Below, one piece after another: positions 17,923 to 26,682 of a stretch of 64,000 nt of DNA. The translations under genes were made by a program, and so were the position numbers. The DNA is from Maribacter stanieri (GTDB lineage Bacteria > Bacteroidota > Bacteroidia > Flavobacteriales > Flavobacteriaceae). Numbering within the stretch: the first letter of the stretch is position 1; each line of letters opens with the position of its first letter. The stretch covers positions 545,856-609,855 of the forward strand of contig NZ_FOYX01000001.1 in the NCBI RefSeq assembly GCF_900112245.1. Reading direction: 5' to 3'. The notes below the pieces were generated by a model. The model worked only from the letters and a program-made list of their open reading frames with translations, made no database searches and had not been told where the DNA came from.

Positions 17923-18821
17923 ACAAAAGACTACTCGCCATACTTGCTGCCTTAGGAGCAACTACCATCTATGGGGTAAACCACACTATCGCTAAAGGGA
18001 TAATGCCACATTATGTTCAACCTTTTGGTTTCATTATCCTTAGGGTAACAGGTGCCGCTATTTTATTTTGGCTGATTTCACCTTTAGGGCCAAAAGAACG
18101 TATTGATCCTAAAGATTATCTACGTATGCTCATCTGTGCTTTATTAGGCATGGCAATGAATATGTTGGTTTTTTTTAAAGGGTTATCACTTTCTACCCCT
18201 ATTAATAGTGCCGTATTAATAACCACTGTACCTATCGTAGTCTTAATACTATCGGCTGTAATTTTAAAAGAAAAGATTTCAGGCAGAAAAGTTCTAGGTA
18301 TTGCCATAGGACTTCTTGGGGCTCTAGGTTTAATATTATTTGGAACTGAAGTTAGGCAAGACGCCCCAAATATTCCTCTTGGGAATTTCTTGATATTTAT
18401 GAATTCTGTATTCTACGGCTCCTACCTTGTTTTAGTCAAAGTACTAATTTCCAAATACCACCCATTCACTTTCATGAAATGGCTATTCTCATTAGGTGTA
18501 CTTATTTGTTTACCGTTCGGGTATGAAGAATTTATGGAAATATCATGGAATACATTACCCCCTGAAGCTTATTTTGGTATTGGCTTTGTAATTCTAGGAA
18601 CTACATTTTGTACATACCTATTTAATATTTTTGCCTTAACCCAATTAAAAGCTTCCACGCTAAGTGCTTTTGTTTATGTTCAGCCTTTAGTAGGAATATT
18701 TTATGCCGTATTAACGGGACAAGATACAATCACAACTATTAAAATTGTAGCTGGTTGTTTTGTTTTAGTTGGTGTTTACCTTTCTAGTAAAAGACCAAAG
18801 CGACAAGTTCAAGAAATTTAA
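17919..18821 (+). CDS. EamA/DMT-family transporter
   Basis: A 300-residue inner-membrane protein with about ten hydrophobic helices arranged as two EamA repeats (about 5-140 and 152-293). The first contains GATTIYGVNHTIAK and the second ends in LSSKRPKR on the cytoplasmic side. DMT proteins export or import small metabolites; the substrate is unknown. The GTG start at 17919 overlaps the TGA stop of the Spx/ArsC-like gene. Its TAA stop shares TTAA (18818-18821) with the convergent regulator gene. Confidence 0.9.
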   Translation: MNKRLLAILAALGATTIYGVNHTIAKGIMPHYVQPFGFIILRVTGAAILFWLISPLGPKERIDPKDYLRMLICALLGMAMNMLVFFKGLSLSTPINSAVLITTVPIVVLILSAVILKEKISGRKVLGIAIGLLGALGLILFGTEVRQDAPNIPLGNFLIFMNSVFYGSYLVLVKVLISKYHPFTFMKWLFSLGVLICLPFGYEEFMEISWNTLPPEAYFGIGFVILGTTFCTYLFNIFALTQLKASTLSAFVYVQPLVGIFYAVLTGQDTITTIKIVAGCFVLVGVYLSSKRPKRQVQEI

Positions 18822-19435
18822 AGATGTGATTTTTTAGCGTTTTCTAAATGAAGTGATATTATTTTTACAGCTTGTTCCTCATCTCGTTGATGCATAGCTG
18901 ACACCAAATTAAGATGTTCTTTCATAATTTCATTCAAAGGTCTATTTAAACCCACAAGATCCATGAATGATAAGATTTTTGCAGATTTAAAAAGCTGGTA
19001 TAATGTTCTATTACCACAATTTTTAGCAATAAACTCATGAAAATATCTATCTATCTTATAGAAAACGTAGTTGTTTTTTGGACCATTTTCAAATGGAACA
19101 AGAAGATTCCTTAAGTCATCAATTTTAGATTGTGGCGCGTTACGGGTAAATAATTTTACCGTCATTGTTTCCAACGCTATTCTACAATCAAACATTTCTG
19201 CAATCTCTTGTTCACACAATTCCCTAACCAGAAGACCACTGTCCAAACTCCCTACCAGTAGATTCTCTTGTTTTAGCTGAAGCAGCACAACTGGTATGGT
19301 ATCGTCTTTAATATTTAAGGTGTGCGATAGCCTATGTTCAGTTATTAGCTGACCAGGCGCCAATTTCTTGGTGACAATCAACTTTTTAACTTTACCGTAT
19401 GTCTCTTGAAATACTTCTTCTGGTAGGCTAACCAT
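18818..19435 (-). CDS. GntR-family transcriptional regulator with FCD domain
   Basis: A 205-residue FadR/VanR-type regulator. An N-terminal winged helix (about 5-72; ITEHRLSHTLNI and VVLLQLKQENLLV) is followed by an all-helical FCD ligand domain (about 78-203). The FCD metal-site residues are visible: DRYFHEF (Asp/His), KEHLNLVSAM (His) and SLHLENAKK (His), so it probably binds a metal and a carboxylate ligand. The classical arginine-rich recognition helix is weakly conserved. The target is unknown; the convergent EamA gene and the nearby thioesterase are candidates only by proximity. Confidence 0.87.
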   Translation of the reverse strand: MVSLPEEVFQETYGKVKKLIVTKKLAPGQLITEHRLSHTLNIKDDTIPVVLLQLKQENLLVGSLDSGLLVRELCEQEIAEMFDCRIALETMTVKLFTRNAPQSKIDDLRNLLVPFENGPKNNYVFYKIDRYFHEFIAKNCGNRTLYQLFKSAKILSFMDLVGLNRPLNEIMKEHLNLVSAMHQRDEEQAVKIISLHLENAKKSHL

Positions 19436-19486
19436 TAATTCATTATAATTTGTTACTTAAAAATAACCTTTTTAACATTCCAATTC

Positions 19487-19960
19487 CTATAAATTTTTAG
19501 GAACTCTCGCGAATTTTCTAGAATCTTCTTTTGTAAGCACCTTAAAACCATCTGCTTTTTCTAGCGCACTGAACTTACTAAGTAAATCATTAGTTAAGCC
19601 TGTAAGCTTTCTAGCTTTTAAATCTATCCACGCACCCATCATTTCGCAACGGGCTATATTCTCGCCTTTATGATTATAAAAATTATGATGAAACTCAAAA
19701 AACATTCCATCTTCGCTTAAACCCATAATTTCTAAAGAAACTTTTATTGGCTTGCCAGGAAATGCTTCTTTAAAATAATATACATGCTCATAAAACACCA
19801 CAGGTCCTATTTCATGGGCAGCCATTGTCTTATGATCAAAACCTTGCTCTATTAAAAAAGCCATACGCGTATGGCTCATAAAGTTAATATATGCCGAATT
19901 GGCCAAGTGACGGTTTGCATCAACATCGCTCCATCGTATCTCAAAATCTTTAAAGTACAT
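19487..19960 (-). CDS. Acyl-CoA thioesterase, hotdog fold
   Basis: A 157-residue single-domain hotdog thioesterase of the YbgC/4-HBT type. The catalytic region is DVDANRHLANSAYINFM (Asp in DANRH) near the N-terminus, followed by the central helix and a five-strand sheet. It hydrolyses acyl-CoA thioesters; chain preference cannot be read. I preferred the ATG at 19960 (MYFKDFEIRW) over an ATG at 19996 because it begins at the first conserved strand. Confidence 0.88.
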   Translation of the reverse strand: MYFKDFEIRWSDVDANRHLANSAYINFMSHTRMAFLIEQGFDHKTMAAHEIGPVVFYEHVYYFKEAFPGKPIKVSLEIMGLSEDGMFFEFHHNFYNHKGENIARCEMMGAWIDLKARKLTGLTNDLLSKFSALEKADGFKVLTKEDSRKFARVPKNL

Positions 19961-20082
19961 ATTTATATTTTTTGTTATGCATGCATAATACCCCATAAAA
20001 ATAACATAGTTTTGAAATCTAAGAAATAAAGAACACCGTTTTTTATAGTTATTTTTAAGTCTCTTTCAAAATTCATATTGTT

Positions 20083-21057
20083 ATGTCAACAAAACCTGCT
20101 TTCATAAAAGAATTATCATTACCAATAGTTGCAGCTCCAATGTTTTTAATTTCTGGACCACAGTTGGTCATTGAATGCTGTAAAAATGGTATTGTCGGTA
20201 CTTTTCCTGCTTTGAACCAACGTTCAACTGAAGGATTTGAGGAATGGGTTATTGAAATTAAATCTGCCTTAAAAACGTTTGAAGAAGAAACAGGTAAAAA
20301 AGCTGCACCGTTTGGTGTAAATCTAATTGTGCACGCAACAAACCCAAGATTAGAAGCTGATATTAAAATTTGTGTAAAACATAAGGTACCGTTAATTATT
20401 ACTTCACTAGGTGCAGTTTCACAAGTTGTAGATACTATTCATAGTTATGGCGGACTGGTTTTTCACGATGTTATTAAAAAACGTCACGCAGAAAAGGCGG
20501 CAGAAGCTGGTGTTGACGGATTAATTCTTGTTGCAGCTGGTGCCGGAGGTCATGCGGGTAACATTAACCCAATGCCATTAGTTGCAGAAATAAAGAAATT
20601 TTTCCATAAAACTATTCTACTTTCTGGTTGCATAAGTACTGGTAGAGATATTGCCTCTGCATTACAAATGGGCGCGGATTTAGCATATATGGGAACTCGC
20701 TTTATTAATACCAATGAAAGTAAAGCCACACCAGAATATCGCCAAATGATTATTGATGCCGGTGCTAGCGATGTGGTTTATACCGCTTCTATTTCTGGGG
20801 TACATGCCAATTTCCTTAGTGCCAGCTTAAAAGCTGCAGGTATTACGGAAGACGATTTAAAAAAAGATGTAAAAATAGATTTTGGAAAAGAGCTGGATAC
20901 TGAGGCTAAAGCATGGAAAACCATTTGGTCGGCTGGGCAAGGTTCCGCTCTTATTAATGATTCTACCTCGGTAACCGAATTGGTATCCCATTTAAAAACT
21001 GAATTTAAGGAAGCCGTTGAAGAACAAATAAAAGTATTGGAAACTTACCCAAAGTAA
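20083..21057 (+). CDS. Nitronate monooxygenase-family FMN protein
   Basis: A 324-residue TIM-barrel flavoprotein of the 2-nitropropane dioxygenase/nitronate monooxygenase family. The FMN phosphate motif GAGGHAGN (about residues 153-160) and the second-half phosphate loop GADLAYMGTRFINT are intact, and the N-terminus PIVAAPMFLISGP is typical. It may detoxify nitronates (such as propionate 3-nitronate), but the family also includes enoyl reductase-like enzymes. The YheT-like hydrolase gene starts 27 bases downstream, probably in the same transcript. Confidence 0.88.
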   Translation: MSTKPAFIKELSLPIVAAPMFLISGPQLVIECCKNGIVGTFPALNQRSTEGFEEWVIEIKSALKTFEEETGKKAAPFGVNLIVHATNPRLEADIKICVKHKVPLIITSLGAVSQVVDTIHSYGGLVFHDVIKKRHAEKAAEAGVDGLILVAAGAGGHAGNINPMPLVAEIKKFFHKTILLSGCISTGRDIASALQMGADLAYMGTRFINTNESKATPEYRQMIIDAGASDVVYTASISGVHANFLSASLKAAGITEDDLKKDVKIDFGKELDTEAKAWKTIWSAGQGSALINDSTSVTELVSHLKTEFKEAVEEQIKVLETYPK

Positions 21058-21084
21058 ATTCAGAAATTTAGCTTTTATATAAAG

Positions 21085-22047
21085 ATGCCTTTAATAGATT
21101 CTTCATACAACCCGCCTTTATTTTTTAAAAACGGACACCTGTCTACCATATATTCTGGACTGGTAAGAAAGGTTGAAAATCTAGAACAAATACGCATTCG
21201 TATTACTTTGCCCGATTCTGACTTTTTAGACACCGACTGGAGTTATGGAAAATCTCCTTCAAACAAACTGGTAATAATAATTCATGGTTTAGAGGGTAGT
21301 ACAAAACGGGCATATATAAAGGGAAGTGCTAAATTATTGACACAATCTGGCTTTGATGTTTGCGCTATAAACTTAAGAGGATGTAGTGGTACTGCAAATA
21401 AGCTCTTTCGCTCTTACCATTCTGGTGCCACCGAAGATTTACAAGCGGTCATTGAACATGTATTACAATTAGATGAATACACTAACATTTATTTACACGG
21501 TTTCAGTCTTGGTGGTAATCTGTTACTAAAGTACCTAGGTGAAGAAAGACAATTACCTAAAGAAATTAAAGGCGCGGTTGCTATTTCCGTTCCTTGTCAA
21601 TTAGCAGATTCACTTCACCAGTTACTTCAATTTAAAAATGCATTGTATGCTAGAAGATTCAGAGGAAACCTTATTGATAAGCTAAAACTAAAACAAGAGC
21701 TCTTCCCTGATAATATCTCTGATACCGATATTGATAATATTAAAACTCTTAAAGACTTTGACGACATTTATACGAGTAGGGCTCATGGCTTTAAAGATGC
21801 AATGGATTATTACACAAAGAGCAGTAGTCTTCAATTTTTAGAAAATATTACGGTCCCAACGCTAATTATCAATGCTCTAAACGATTCTTTTTTAGGATCT
21901 GAATGTTACCCTATAGAAATTGCAAAACACCACAGAAACCTTTATCTAGAAACACCAAAATATGGGGGCCATGTTGGTTTTTATGGCAGCAACAACTTTA
22001 CTTATGCAGAACGCCGTACATTAGAATTTTTAGAGAATCTCGCCTAA
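21085..22047 (+). CDS. YheT-type alpha/beta hydrolase
   Basis: A 320-residue member of the YheT/ABHD1-3 alpha/beta-hydrolase family. An HGLEGS oxyanion loop is followed by the nucleophile elbow GFSLGGN (Ser in the GxSxG), a late Asp in NALNDSFLG and the catalytic His in GGHVGF. Eukaryotic relatives are lipid or acyl-ester hydrolases; the bacterial substrate is unknown. It lies 27 bases after the nitronate monooxygenase-like gene. Confidence 0.9.
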   Translation: MPLIDSSYNPPLFFKNGHLSTIYSGLVRKVENLEQIRIRITLPDSDFLDTDWSYGKSPSNKLVIIIHGLEGSTKRAYIKGSAKLLTQSGFDVCAINLRGCSGTANKLFRSYHSGATEDLQAVIEHVLQLDEYTNIYLHGFSLGGNLLLKYLGEERQLPKEIKGAVAISVPCQLADSLHQLLQFKNALYARRFRGNLIDKLKLKQELFPDNISDTDIDNIKTLKDFDDIYTSRAHGFKDAMDYYTKSSSLQFLENITVPTLIINALNDSFLGSECYPIEIAKHHRNLYLETPKYGGHVGFYGSNNFTYAERRTLEFLENLA

Positions 22048-22217
22048 AACAAGCCTCTTAAATAGAACAGATATAAATTGATATCACAAATTTGTTAATT
22101 GCTTACTATTATTGGTGAAAATCCATAATACAACATTATTAAAATATACTGCAACCCCGCAAAAATTCATATATTAGTCGCTCATTTGATAGACAACATT
22201 TAAAATATAAAAAAGGT

Positions 22218-22697
22218 ATGCGCAAATTATTCACTTTATTAGCTCTTAGCACATTGATTATCAGCTGCGGAGAAAAGAAAGAAGAGAAAAAAGAAGGTTT
22301 TGAAATGAACAGAACCAAAAAAGAAGTTAAAGCTGAAACAGCAAGCCAAAGTGTACCAGTAGATTTAGATAATAAAGGTGTTGGTCCTATAACTAGTGTC
22401 AAATTTGACGATACTATAAACGAGGAAATGGCTGCTGCCGGTAAAGAAAAATTTCAGGCAATTTGTACTGCTTGTCATATGGCAGAACAACGTATGATCG
22501 GACCTGCATTAAAAGGGGTTTACGAGCGTAGAAGTCCAGAATGGGTTATGAACATGATTATCAATCCTGATAAAATGTTGAAAGAAGATCCAATTGCAAA
22601 GGCATTATTGAAAGAATACAACAATGCTATTATGCTTAATCAAAATTTAAATGAAGAAGAGGCGCGTAACTTAGCAGAATACTTACGTACACTCTAA
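22218..22697 (+). CDS. Class I cytochrome c lipoprotein
   Basis: A 159-residue periplasm-facing lipoprotein: signal peptide with lipobox IISC (Cys17), a charged linker of about 45 residues, and a mono-haem cytochrome c domain (about 67-159). The haem motif CTACH is at 83-87; the distal Met ligand probably lies in NAIMLNQNL, and the C-terminal helix AEYLRTL is conserved. It probably carries electrons in respiration. It is monocistronic, followed by a strong terminator. Confidence 0.92.
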   Translation: MRKLFTLLALSTLIISCGEKKEEKKEGFEMNRTKKEVKAETASQSVPVDLDNKGVGPITSVKFDDTINEEMAAAGKEKFQAICTACHMAEQRMIGPALKGVYERRSPEWVMNMIINPDKMLKEDPIAKALLKEYNNAIMLNQNLNEEEARNLAEYLRTL

Positions 22698-22719
22698 ATT
22701 AAAACGCCAACCTAATACC

Positions 22720-22757
22720 GAAAACCCTTTCATATTTATGAAAGGGTTTTCTTTTTT
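22720..22757 (+). terminator. Rho-independent terminator after the cytochrome c gene
   Basis: A 14-base perfect stem (22720-22733 with 22738-22751) around a 4-base ATTT loop is followed by CTTTTTTT on the plus strand, 22 bases after the stop. Confidence 0.93.
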
Positions 22758-22840
22758 TAAGCAACTCCCATTATCTTTATAAAAAGTATGTTTTCACCAC
22801 TTTTTACGACCAAGTAGGGGTAATATGAAATGATCGAGAT

Positions 22841-23530
22841 ATGCAAAACGATAAAATAAAAATAGATATAGTTTCTGATGTAGCTTGCCCTTGGTGTTAT
22901 GTTGGTAAGAAGAGATTAGAGAAAGCAATAGCGCAGTGGGATGGTGCCGAAATAGAAATAGAGTGGCATCCTTTTCAATTAGACCCTAATATTCCAAAAG
23001 AAGGATTGGATAGAGACACATACTTAACCAACAAATTTGGAAGTCTTGACGGTCCTCTTGAAATGACAAACCGCTTAATAGAAAGTGGGAAAGAAGAAGG
23101 TATTACTTTTAATTTTGGTAACAAATGGTTGGCCGTAAATACCTTACCATTACATCAACTATTACATATTGCAGGTGAAGAAGGATTTAAAGATGAATTG
23201 AAAGAACGTTTTATGAAAGCTTATTTTGATGAAAATCTTATTTTAAACGATGTTGATGTTTTAAGTTCCATCATGTCAGAATATGAATGGTCTGCTGAAA
23301 AAACACAGAATATACTTAATGATGACGCTATCGCATATGCGGTAAAACAAGAAATTGCACATTACCAACAACGTGGTGTTAATAGCGTTCCATTTTTTAT
23401 AATCAATGATAAATTTGGTATTAGTGGTGCACAACCACCAGCTGCCTTTTTAGAAGCTTTTCAACAAGTGGCTCCTTTAAAAATTATAGGTATAGGAGAC
23501 AGCTGCGACCCTAGTACTGGAGCTTGTTAA
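22841..23530 (+). CDS. DsbA-family oxidoreductase (FrnE-like)
   Basis: A 229-residue thioredoxin-fold protein with a helical insertion. The active site is C16-P-W-C19 (SDVACPWCYVG), and the cis-proline region is GVNSVPFFI. It has no signal peptide, so it is a cytoplasmic FrnE/2-hydroxychromene-2-carboxylate isomerase-like disulfide protein rather than a periplasmic DsbA. A second cysteine pair at the C-terminus (GDSCDPSTGAC) could be redox-active, as in FrnE. It precedes a thioredoxin gene by 36 bases, which suggests a reductant/partner pair. Confidence 0.9.
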   Translation: MQNDKIKIDIVSDVACPWCYVGKKRLEKAIAQWDGAEIEIEWHPFQLDPNIPKEGLDRDTYLTNKFGSLDGPLEMTNRLIESGKEEGITFNFGNKWLAVNTLPLHQLLHIAGEEGFKDELKERFMKAYFDENLILNDVDVLSSIMSEYEWSAEKTQNILNDDAIAYAVKQEIAHYQQRGVNSVPFFIINDKFGISGAQPPAAFLEAFQQVAPLKIIGIGDSCDPSTGAC

Positions 23531-23566
23531 TTTTAAAACTAATATAAAACTGATAAATCAAAAGAT

Positions 23567-23863
23567 ATGAAATCATCATTTTCTGAAATAATAAAAGGGG
23601 AAACTCCAGTTTTAGTAGACTTTTTTGCTGATTGGTGTGGACCATGTAAAACGCTTGCTCCTATTTTAAAGGAAGTAAAGGGAGACTTAGGCGACGCTAT
23701 TAAAGTCGTTAAAATTGATGTAGATAAAAACCAAGCATTAGCCTCTCAATATCAAGTTAGGGGTGTGCCTACTATGATTTTGTTCAAAGATGGCAAGCAA
23801 GTCTGGAGACAGTCTGGAGTAGTTCCAAAAAACGACTTACTACAGGTCATTAAATCTAACTAG
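23567..23863 (+). CDS. trxA: Thioredoxin
   Basis: A 98-residue thioredoxin with the canonical active site W23-C24-G25-P26-C27-K28 and the cis-proline in RGVPTMILF. It is slightly shorter than E. coli TrxA at the N-terminus. It lies 36 bases downstream of the FrnE-like gene, probably co-transcribed. Its TAG stop sits in the palindrome CTAG at 23860-23863, which also supplies the stop of the convergent lactonase gene. Confidence 0.93.
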   Translation: MKSSFSEIIKGETPVLVDFFADWCGPCKTLAPILKEVKGDLGDAIKVVKIDVDKNQALASQYQVRGVPTMILFKDGKQVWRQSGVVPKNDLLQVIKSN

Positions 23864-24969
23864 TAAAATTTTAAGCATACTGGACTAGGCAAATCAACCT
23901 GGCTTACAAAACCTAGGGTTCCATTCTCTGTATCCCTTTTAAAAACAACAATATTGTTGCTTCGTTGATTTGCTACCAGTACATATTTTCCTGAAGGATC
24001 AATAGTGAAATTTCTGGGCCAATCTCCTTTTACAGACTCTCTGCCCAACAATTTTAATTTTCCTGTAGTATCATCTATTTTAAAAATTACTACAGTATTC
24101 TCACCTCTGTTGGTACCATATAAAAATTTACCATCTGGAGATAAATGAAGATCTGCGCCATAGCTATCACCTTCAAAATCTGACGCTACCGTATCAAGGG
24201 TTTCAATACCATAATATTTATCTCCATCTTTTTTAAATACGGTAATGGTAGAATTCAACTCATTAATAACATAAAGATATTCTCCGTTAGCAGAAGTTAC
24301 AAAATGTCTTGGCCCAGCACCTTCGGCAACCACCAATTCTTTCTGGTTACTTGCAACGAATTTTCCATTCAATTCACTGTATTTTTTTATTCTGTCTAAC
24401 CCCAAGTCTGACACAATTAATTCATCATTTAAAAACGATGCCATGTGAGCGTGTGCCGTTTTACTTGTATCTATATGCTTATGATCAATTACTTGAGGAG
24501 ACGGTTTAAGACTCCCATCTTTTAAAGCATTATAAATCGCTACATTTCCGCCGGTGTAATTGGCAACGGCAACTAATTTTCCATTTTCACTAACACCAAC
24601 ATAACATGGATTAGCACCATAAGTAGACTGTTCATTAACCTTAACAAGGGCTGTATCTTTAACTGTAAATGTGGTAATTGAACCATCATCCTTTTTGAAA
24701 TCATTTACCTCGCTTACGGCATATAAAGAACTTCCGTTTGTAGAAAATGCTATATAAGAAGGATTCTTAATTTTTGCAGCTACTACTTTATTTTTTAATT
24801 CCCCGGTATCTAGATTGAAATTAAATCTATAGATTCCTTCACTATCACCATCTGTATAGGTTCCTACGAATAGTACCTCTTCATTTTTAACTTCTTCCAC
24901 TTTACAGCTGTTTATAATACATAATGTGGTAATAGTTATTAAGACTACTACTATGGCTTTATATTTCAT
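23860..24969 (-). CDS. Lactonase-family seven-bladed beta-propeller lipoprotein
   Basis: A 369-residue YbhE/Pgl-type lactonase propeller with a signal peptide and lipobox-like cysteine (INSC, residue 22), so a secreted lipoprotein rather than the cytoplasmic 6-phosphogluconolactonase. Typical repeats are visible (FVGTYTDGDSEGIYRF, NPSYIAFS, GPRHFV, PRNFTIDPSGKYVLVANQ). Without enzymatic evidence the substrate is open; extracellular sugar lactones are plausible. It overlaps the convergent thioredoxin gene by four bases. Confidence 0.88.
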   Translation of the reverse strand: MKYKAIVVVLITITTLCIINSCKVEEVKNEEVLFVGTYTDGDSEGIYRFNFNLDTGELKNKVVAAKIKNPSYIAFSTNGSSLYAVSEVNDFKKDDGSITTFTVKDTALVKVNEQSTYGANPCYVGVSENGKLVAVANYTGGNVAIYNALKDGSLKPSPQVIDHKHIDTSKTAHAHMASFLNDELIVSDLGLDRIKKYSELNGKFVASNQKELVVAEGAGPRHFVTSANGEYLYVINELNSTITVFKKDGDKYYGIETLDTVASDFEGDSYGADLHLSPDGKFLYGTNRGENTVVIFKIDDTTGKLKLLGRESVKGDWPRNFTIDPSGKYVLVANQRSNNIVVFKRDTENGTLGFVSQVDLPSPVCLKFY

Positions 24970-25037
24970 CCTTTAAAAATAAGAACAATTTTTACGCGCA
25001 ACACCTATGTCGTAACAAAAATTGCTTTATTAAATGA

Positions 25038-25394
25038 TTAGAACTTAGCCTCTAAAAGTGATGTAAAATCAATATAATCTAAGGTCTTTTTATGGGTAGC
25101 TTCTAAAACTACAGCAGGAGCAACACCAGCTTTATAAGCTTGTAACCAACGTTTAGCACATAAACACCATTTATCACCTGCTTTTAGACCTGGAAAATTA
25201 TACATGGACAACGGAGTGATTAAATCATTTCCTTGATTTTTTGAGTATTCTAAAAATTCTTTGGTCATAACGGCGCATACTGTATGTGTGCCGCTATCTT
25301 CTAGTCCTGTTTTGCAGAAACCGTCACGATAAAAACCAGTTAGTGGCTCGTAACAACAGGCTATTAATTTGGTATTTAGAACATTAACTTCCAT
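25038..25394 (-). CDS. DUF2237 family protein
   Basis: A 118-residue protein matching the conserved DUF2237 family. Landmarks are the opening LNTKLIACCYEPLTGFYRDGFC region split around CC and C, the THTVCAVMTKEFL block, and a central GDKWCLCAKRW motif. The several conserved cysteines suggest a metal or redox site. There is no signal peptide, so it is cytosolic. No function is known. It is possibly co-transcribed with the DoxX-like gene 61 bases upstream. Confidence 0.85.
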   Translation of the reverse strand: MEVNVLNTKLIACCYEPLTGFYRDGFCKTGLEDSGTHTVCAVMTKEFLEYSKNQGNDLITPLSMYNFPGLKAGDKWCLCAKRWLQAYKAGVAPAVVLEATHKKTLDYIDFTSLLEAKF

Positions 25395-25455
25395 ACTTTA
25401 AATTTTAAAGTTTCTTAATGAATTATCAAGGTAAATAATTTCTATACCATTAAAA

Positions 25456-25833
25456 TCATTCATTTTCAAATCGAAATAAAATTACAAACAATATCATGTT
25501 TAAGACAGCATAAAATAAAGAAGGAAAAGATAATATAAATGGGTCTTTAATTTTAACTCTTACCATAAACCCAATAGCCATTAAAACCGCCAAACCTAAA
25601 CTTGCTAATATTGCCCAATTTTTTGAAAAAAAACCAAGAAAAAGACCTAACGAGCCTAATAATTGAAGTAGACCTACCAAAACTCTAAATTTCTCTAAAT
25701 CATATCTTTTAAACTCTAGAACCATAAAATTCGAGAACAAACAACTGATTCCAAAAAACAGAAATGATACTCCCGAAAATATGATAATCGCCTTGGTCAA
25801 CCACATGTATTCTTTAAAATTTGTAAATAACAT
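25456..25833 (-). CDS. DoxX-like membrane protein (minus-strand member of a divergent pair)
   Basis: A 125-residue inner-membrane protein with four predicted helices in the DoxX-like fold. Its last half (LAVLMAIGFMVRVKIKDP) matches the divergent neighbour (LMAILMVGAILMHVKIKDS), so the two are paralogues arranged head to head. The open frame begins with TTG at 25839, but the ATG at 25833 is preferred. DoxX relatives are linked to quinone or thiol redox chemistry, but no function can be assigned. A TATATTTG -7 box lies at 25868-25875. Confidence 0.78.
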   Translation of the reverse strand: MLFTNFKEYMWLTKAIIIFSGVSFLFFGISCLFSNFMVLEFKRYDLEKFRVLVGLLQLLGSLGLFLGFFSKNWAILASLGLAVLMAIGFMVRVKIKDPFILSFPSLFYAVLNMILFVILFRFENE

Positions 25834-25867
25834 ATCCAAGTTTAAAATATTTTGTTTAATTTTATTT

Positions 25868-25875
25868 CAAATATA
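25868..25875 (-). promoter_or_regulatory. Candidate -7 box for the minus-strand DoxX-like gene
   Basis: The minus strand reads TATATTTG, 34 bases before its ATG and only 9 bases before the divergent gene's ATG, so the two promoters must overlap. Confidence 0.42.
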
Positions 25876-25884
25876 TTAAACAAA

Positions 25885-26259
25885 ATGGATTATATCAGTA
25901 TTCTAGCCAAAGTAATTATCTTCATATCAATAATTAATGTGTGGTTTTTTCGCTTTAATAAGAAAACAATGTACAGAGGAGGTGACGCTTCTTCAATGAA
26001 AGAAGAATTCGCCGCTTATGGATTATCAGAATCTACTATGTATTTTATTGGCGCCTTAAAAGTACTTAGTGCTCTAGGCTTAATAGTTTCAATCTGGGCA
26101 CCTATGTTAACCCTACCTTCTGCCGGTTTAATGGCAATACTAATGGTAGGTGCCATATTAATGCATGTAAAGATTAAAGATTCACTAAAACAGTCAATGC
26201 CCGCAGCAATATTCCTACTACTATCTCTTTTTATTATTAGTCAATCCTACATGGTATAA
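25885..26259 (+). CDS. DoxX-like membrane protein (plus-strand member of a divergent pair)
   Basis: A 124-residue four-helix membrane protein of the DoxX-like family. The ATG at 25885 (MDYISILAKV) is preferred over the TTG at 25852, which would overlap the other gene's leader. It shares the LM.G...HVKIKD core with its divergent paralogue but has a charged loop (GGDASSMKEEFAAYGL) typical of this subfamily. Function is unknown. Confidence 0.8.
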   Translation: MDYISILAKVIIFISIINVWFFRFNKKTMYRGGDASSMKEEFAAYGLSESTMYFIGALKVLSALGLIVSIWAPMLTLPSAGLMAILMVGAILMHVKIKDSLKQSMPAAIFLLLSLFIISQSYMV

Positions 26260-26378
26260 ATGGCTAAAAAAGATATGCTATCCTTGATAATTTAGAATCT
26301 TATAAGTAGCACCCATATATTAAAATAGATAAGATTTTATGTAACAAAACCTCCAAATTCTCTACATATAAGAAAGAT

Positions 26379-26654
26379 ATGACGATGGGATTCTCAGGGC
26401 ATGCAACACAAGTTTTAAAGTCAAATAGGCTTTTACTTAAGAAAAGTAGAAGCTTTAGAGAATTACGTAAAGATTATATTGACTACTCACAAGAAACAAA
26501 ACTTCACTTTAAAGAACTAACCGATCTTGAGCGTAAAGTAGTACGTGACAAAATAAGAGCTCAAGCCAAAAAAGATAACATACAAGAAATAGGTTTTTAT
26601 ATACTTTCTCTAGCTATTGTTTTAGGAATCTTTTACGCTATCTATCAATTTTAA
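26379..26654 (+). CDS. Conserved small protein with C-terminal membrane anchor
   Basis: A 91-residue protein: a glycine-containing start (MGFSGHATQVLKSNRLLL), a strongly basic helical middle (about 20-66) and one C-terminal transmembrane helix (ILSLAIVLGIFYAIY). Short proteins with this GFSGH...NR.LL opening recur in Bacteroidota as conserved hypotheticals; I know of no function. The Met at 26385 is an alternative start. It stands alone between a DoxX-like gene and a convergent SulP gene. Confidence 0.7.
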   Translation: MTMGFSGHATQVLKSNRLLLKKSRSFRELRKDYIDYSQETKLHFKELTDLERKVVRDKIRAQAKKDNIQEIGFYILSLAIVLGIFYAIYQF

Positions 26655-26682
26655 GTAACAACAATACCTTAAGTAAGGTCTT

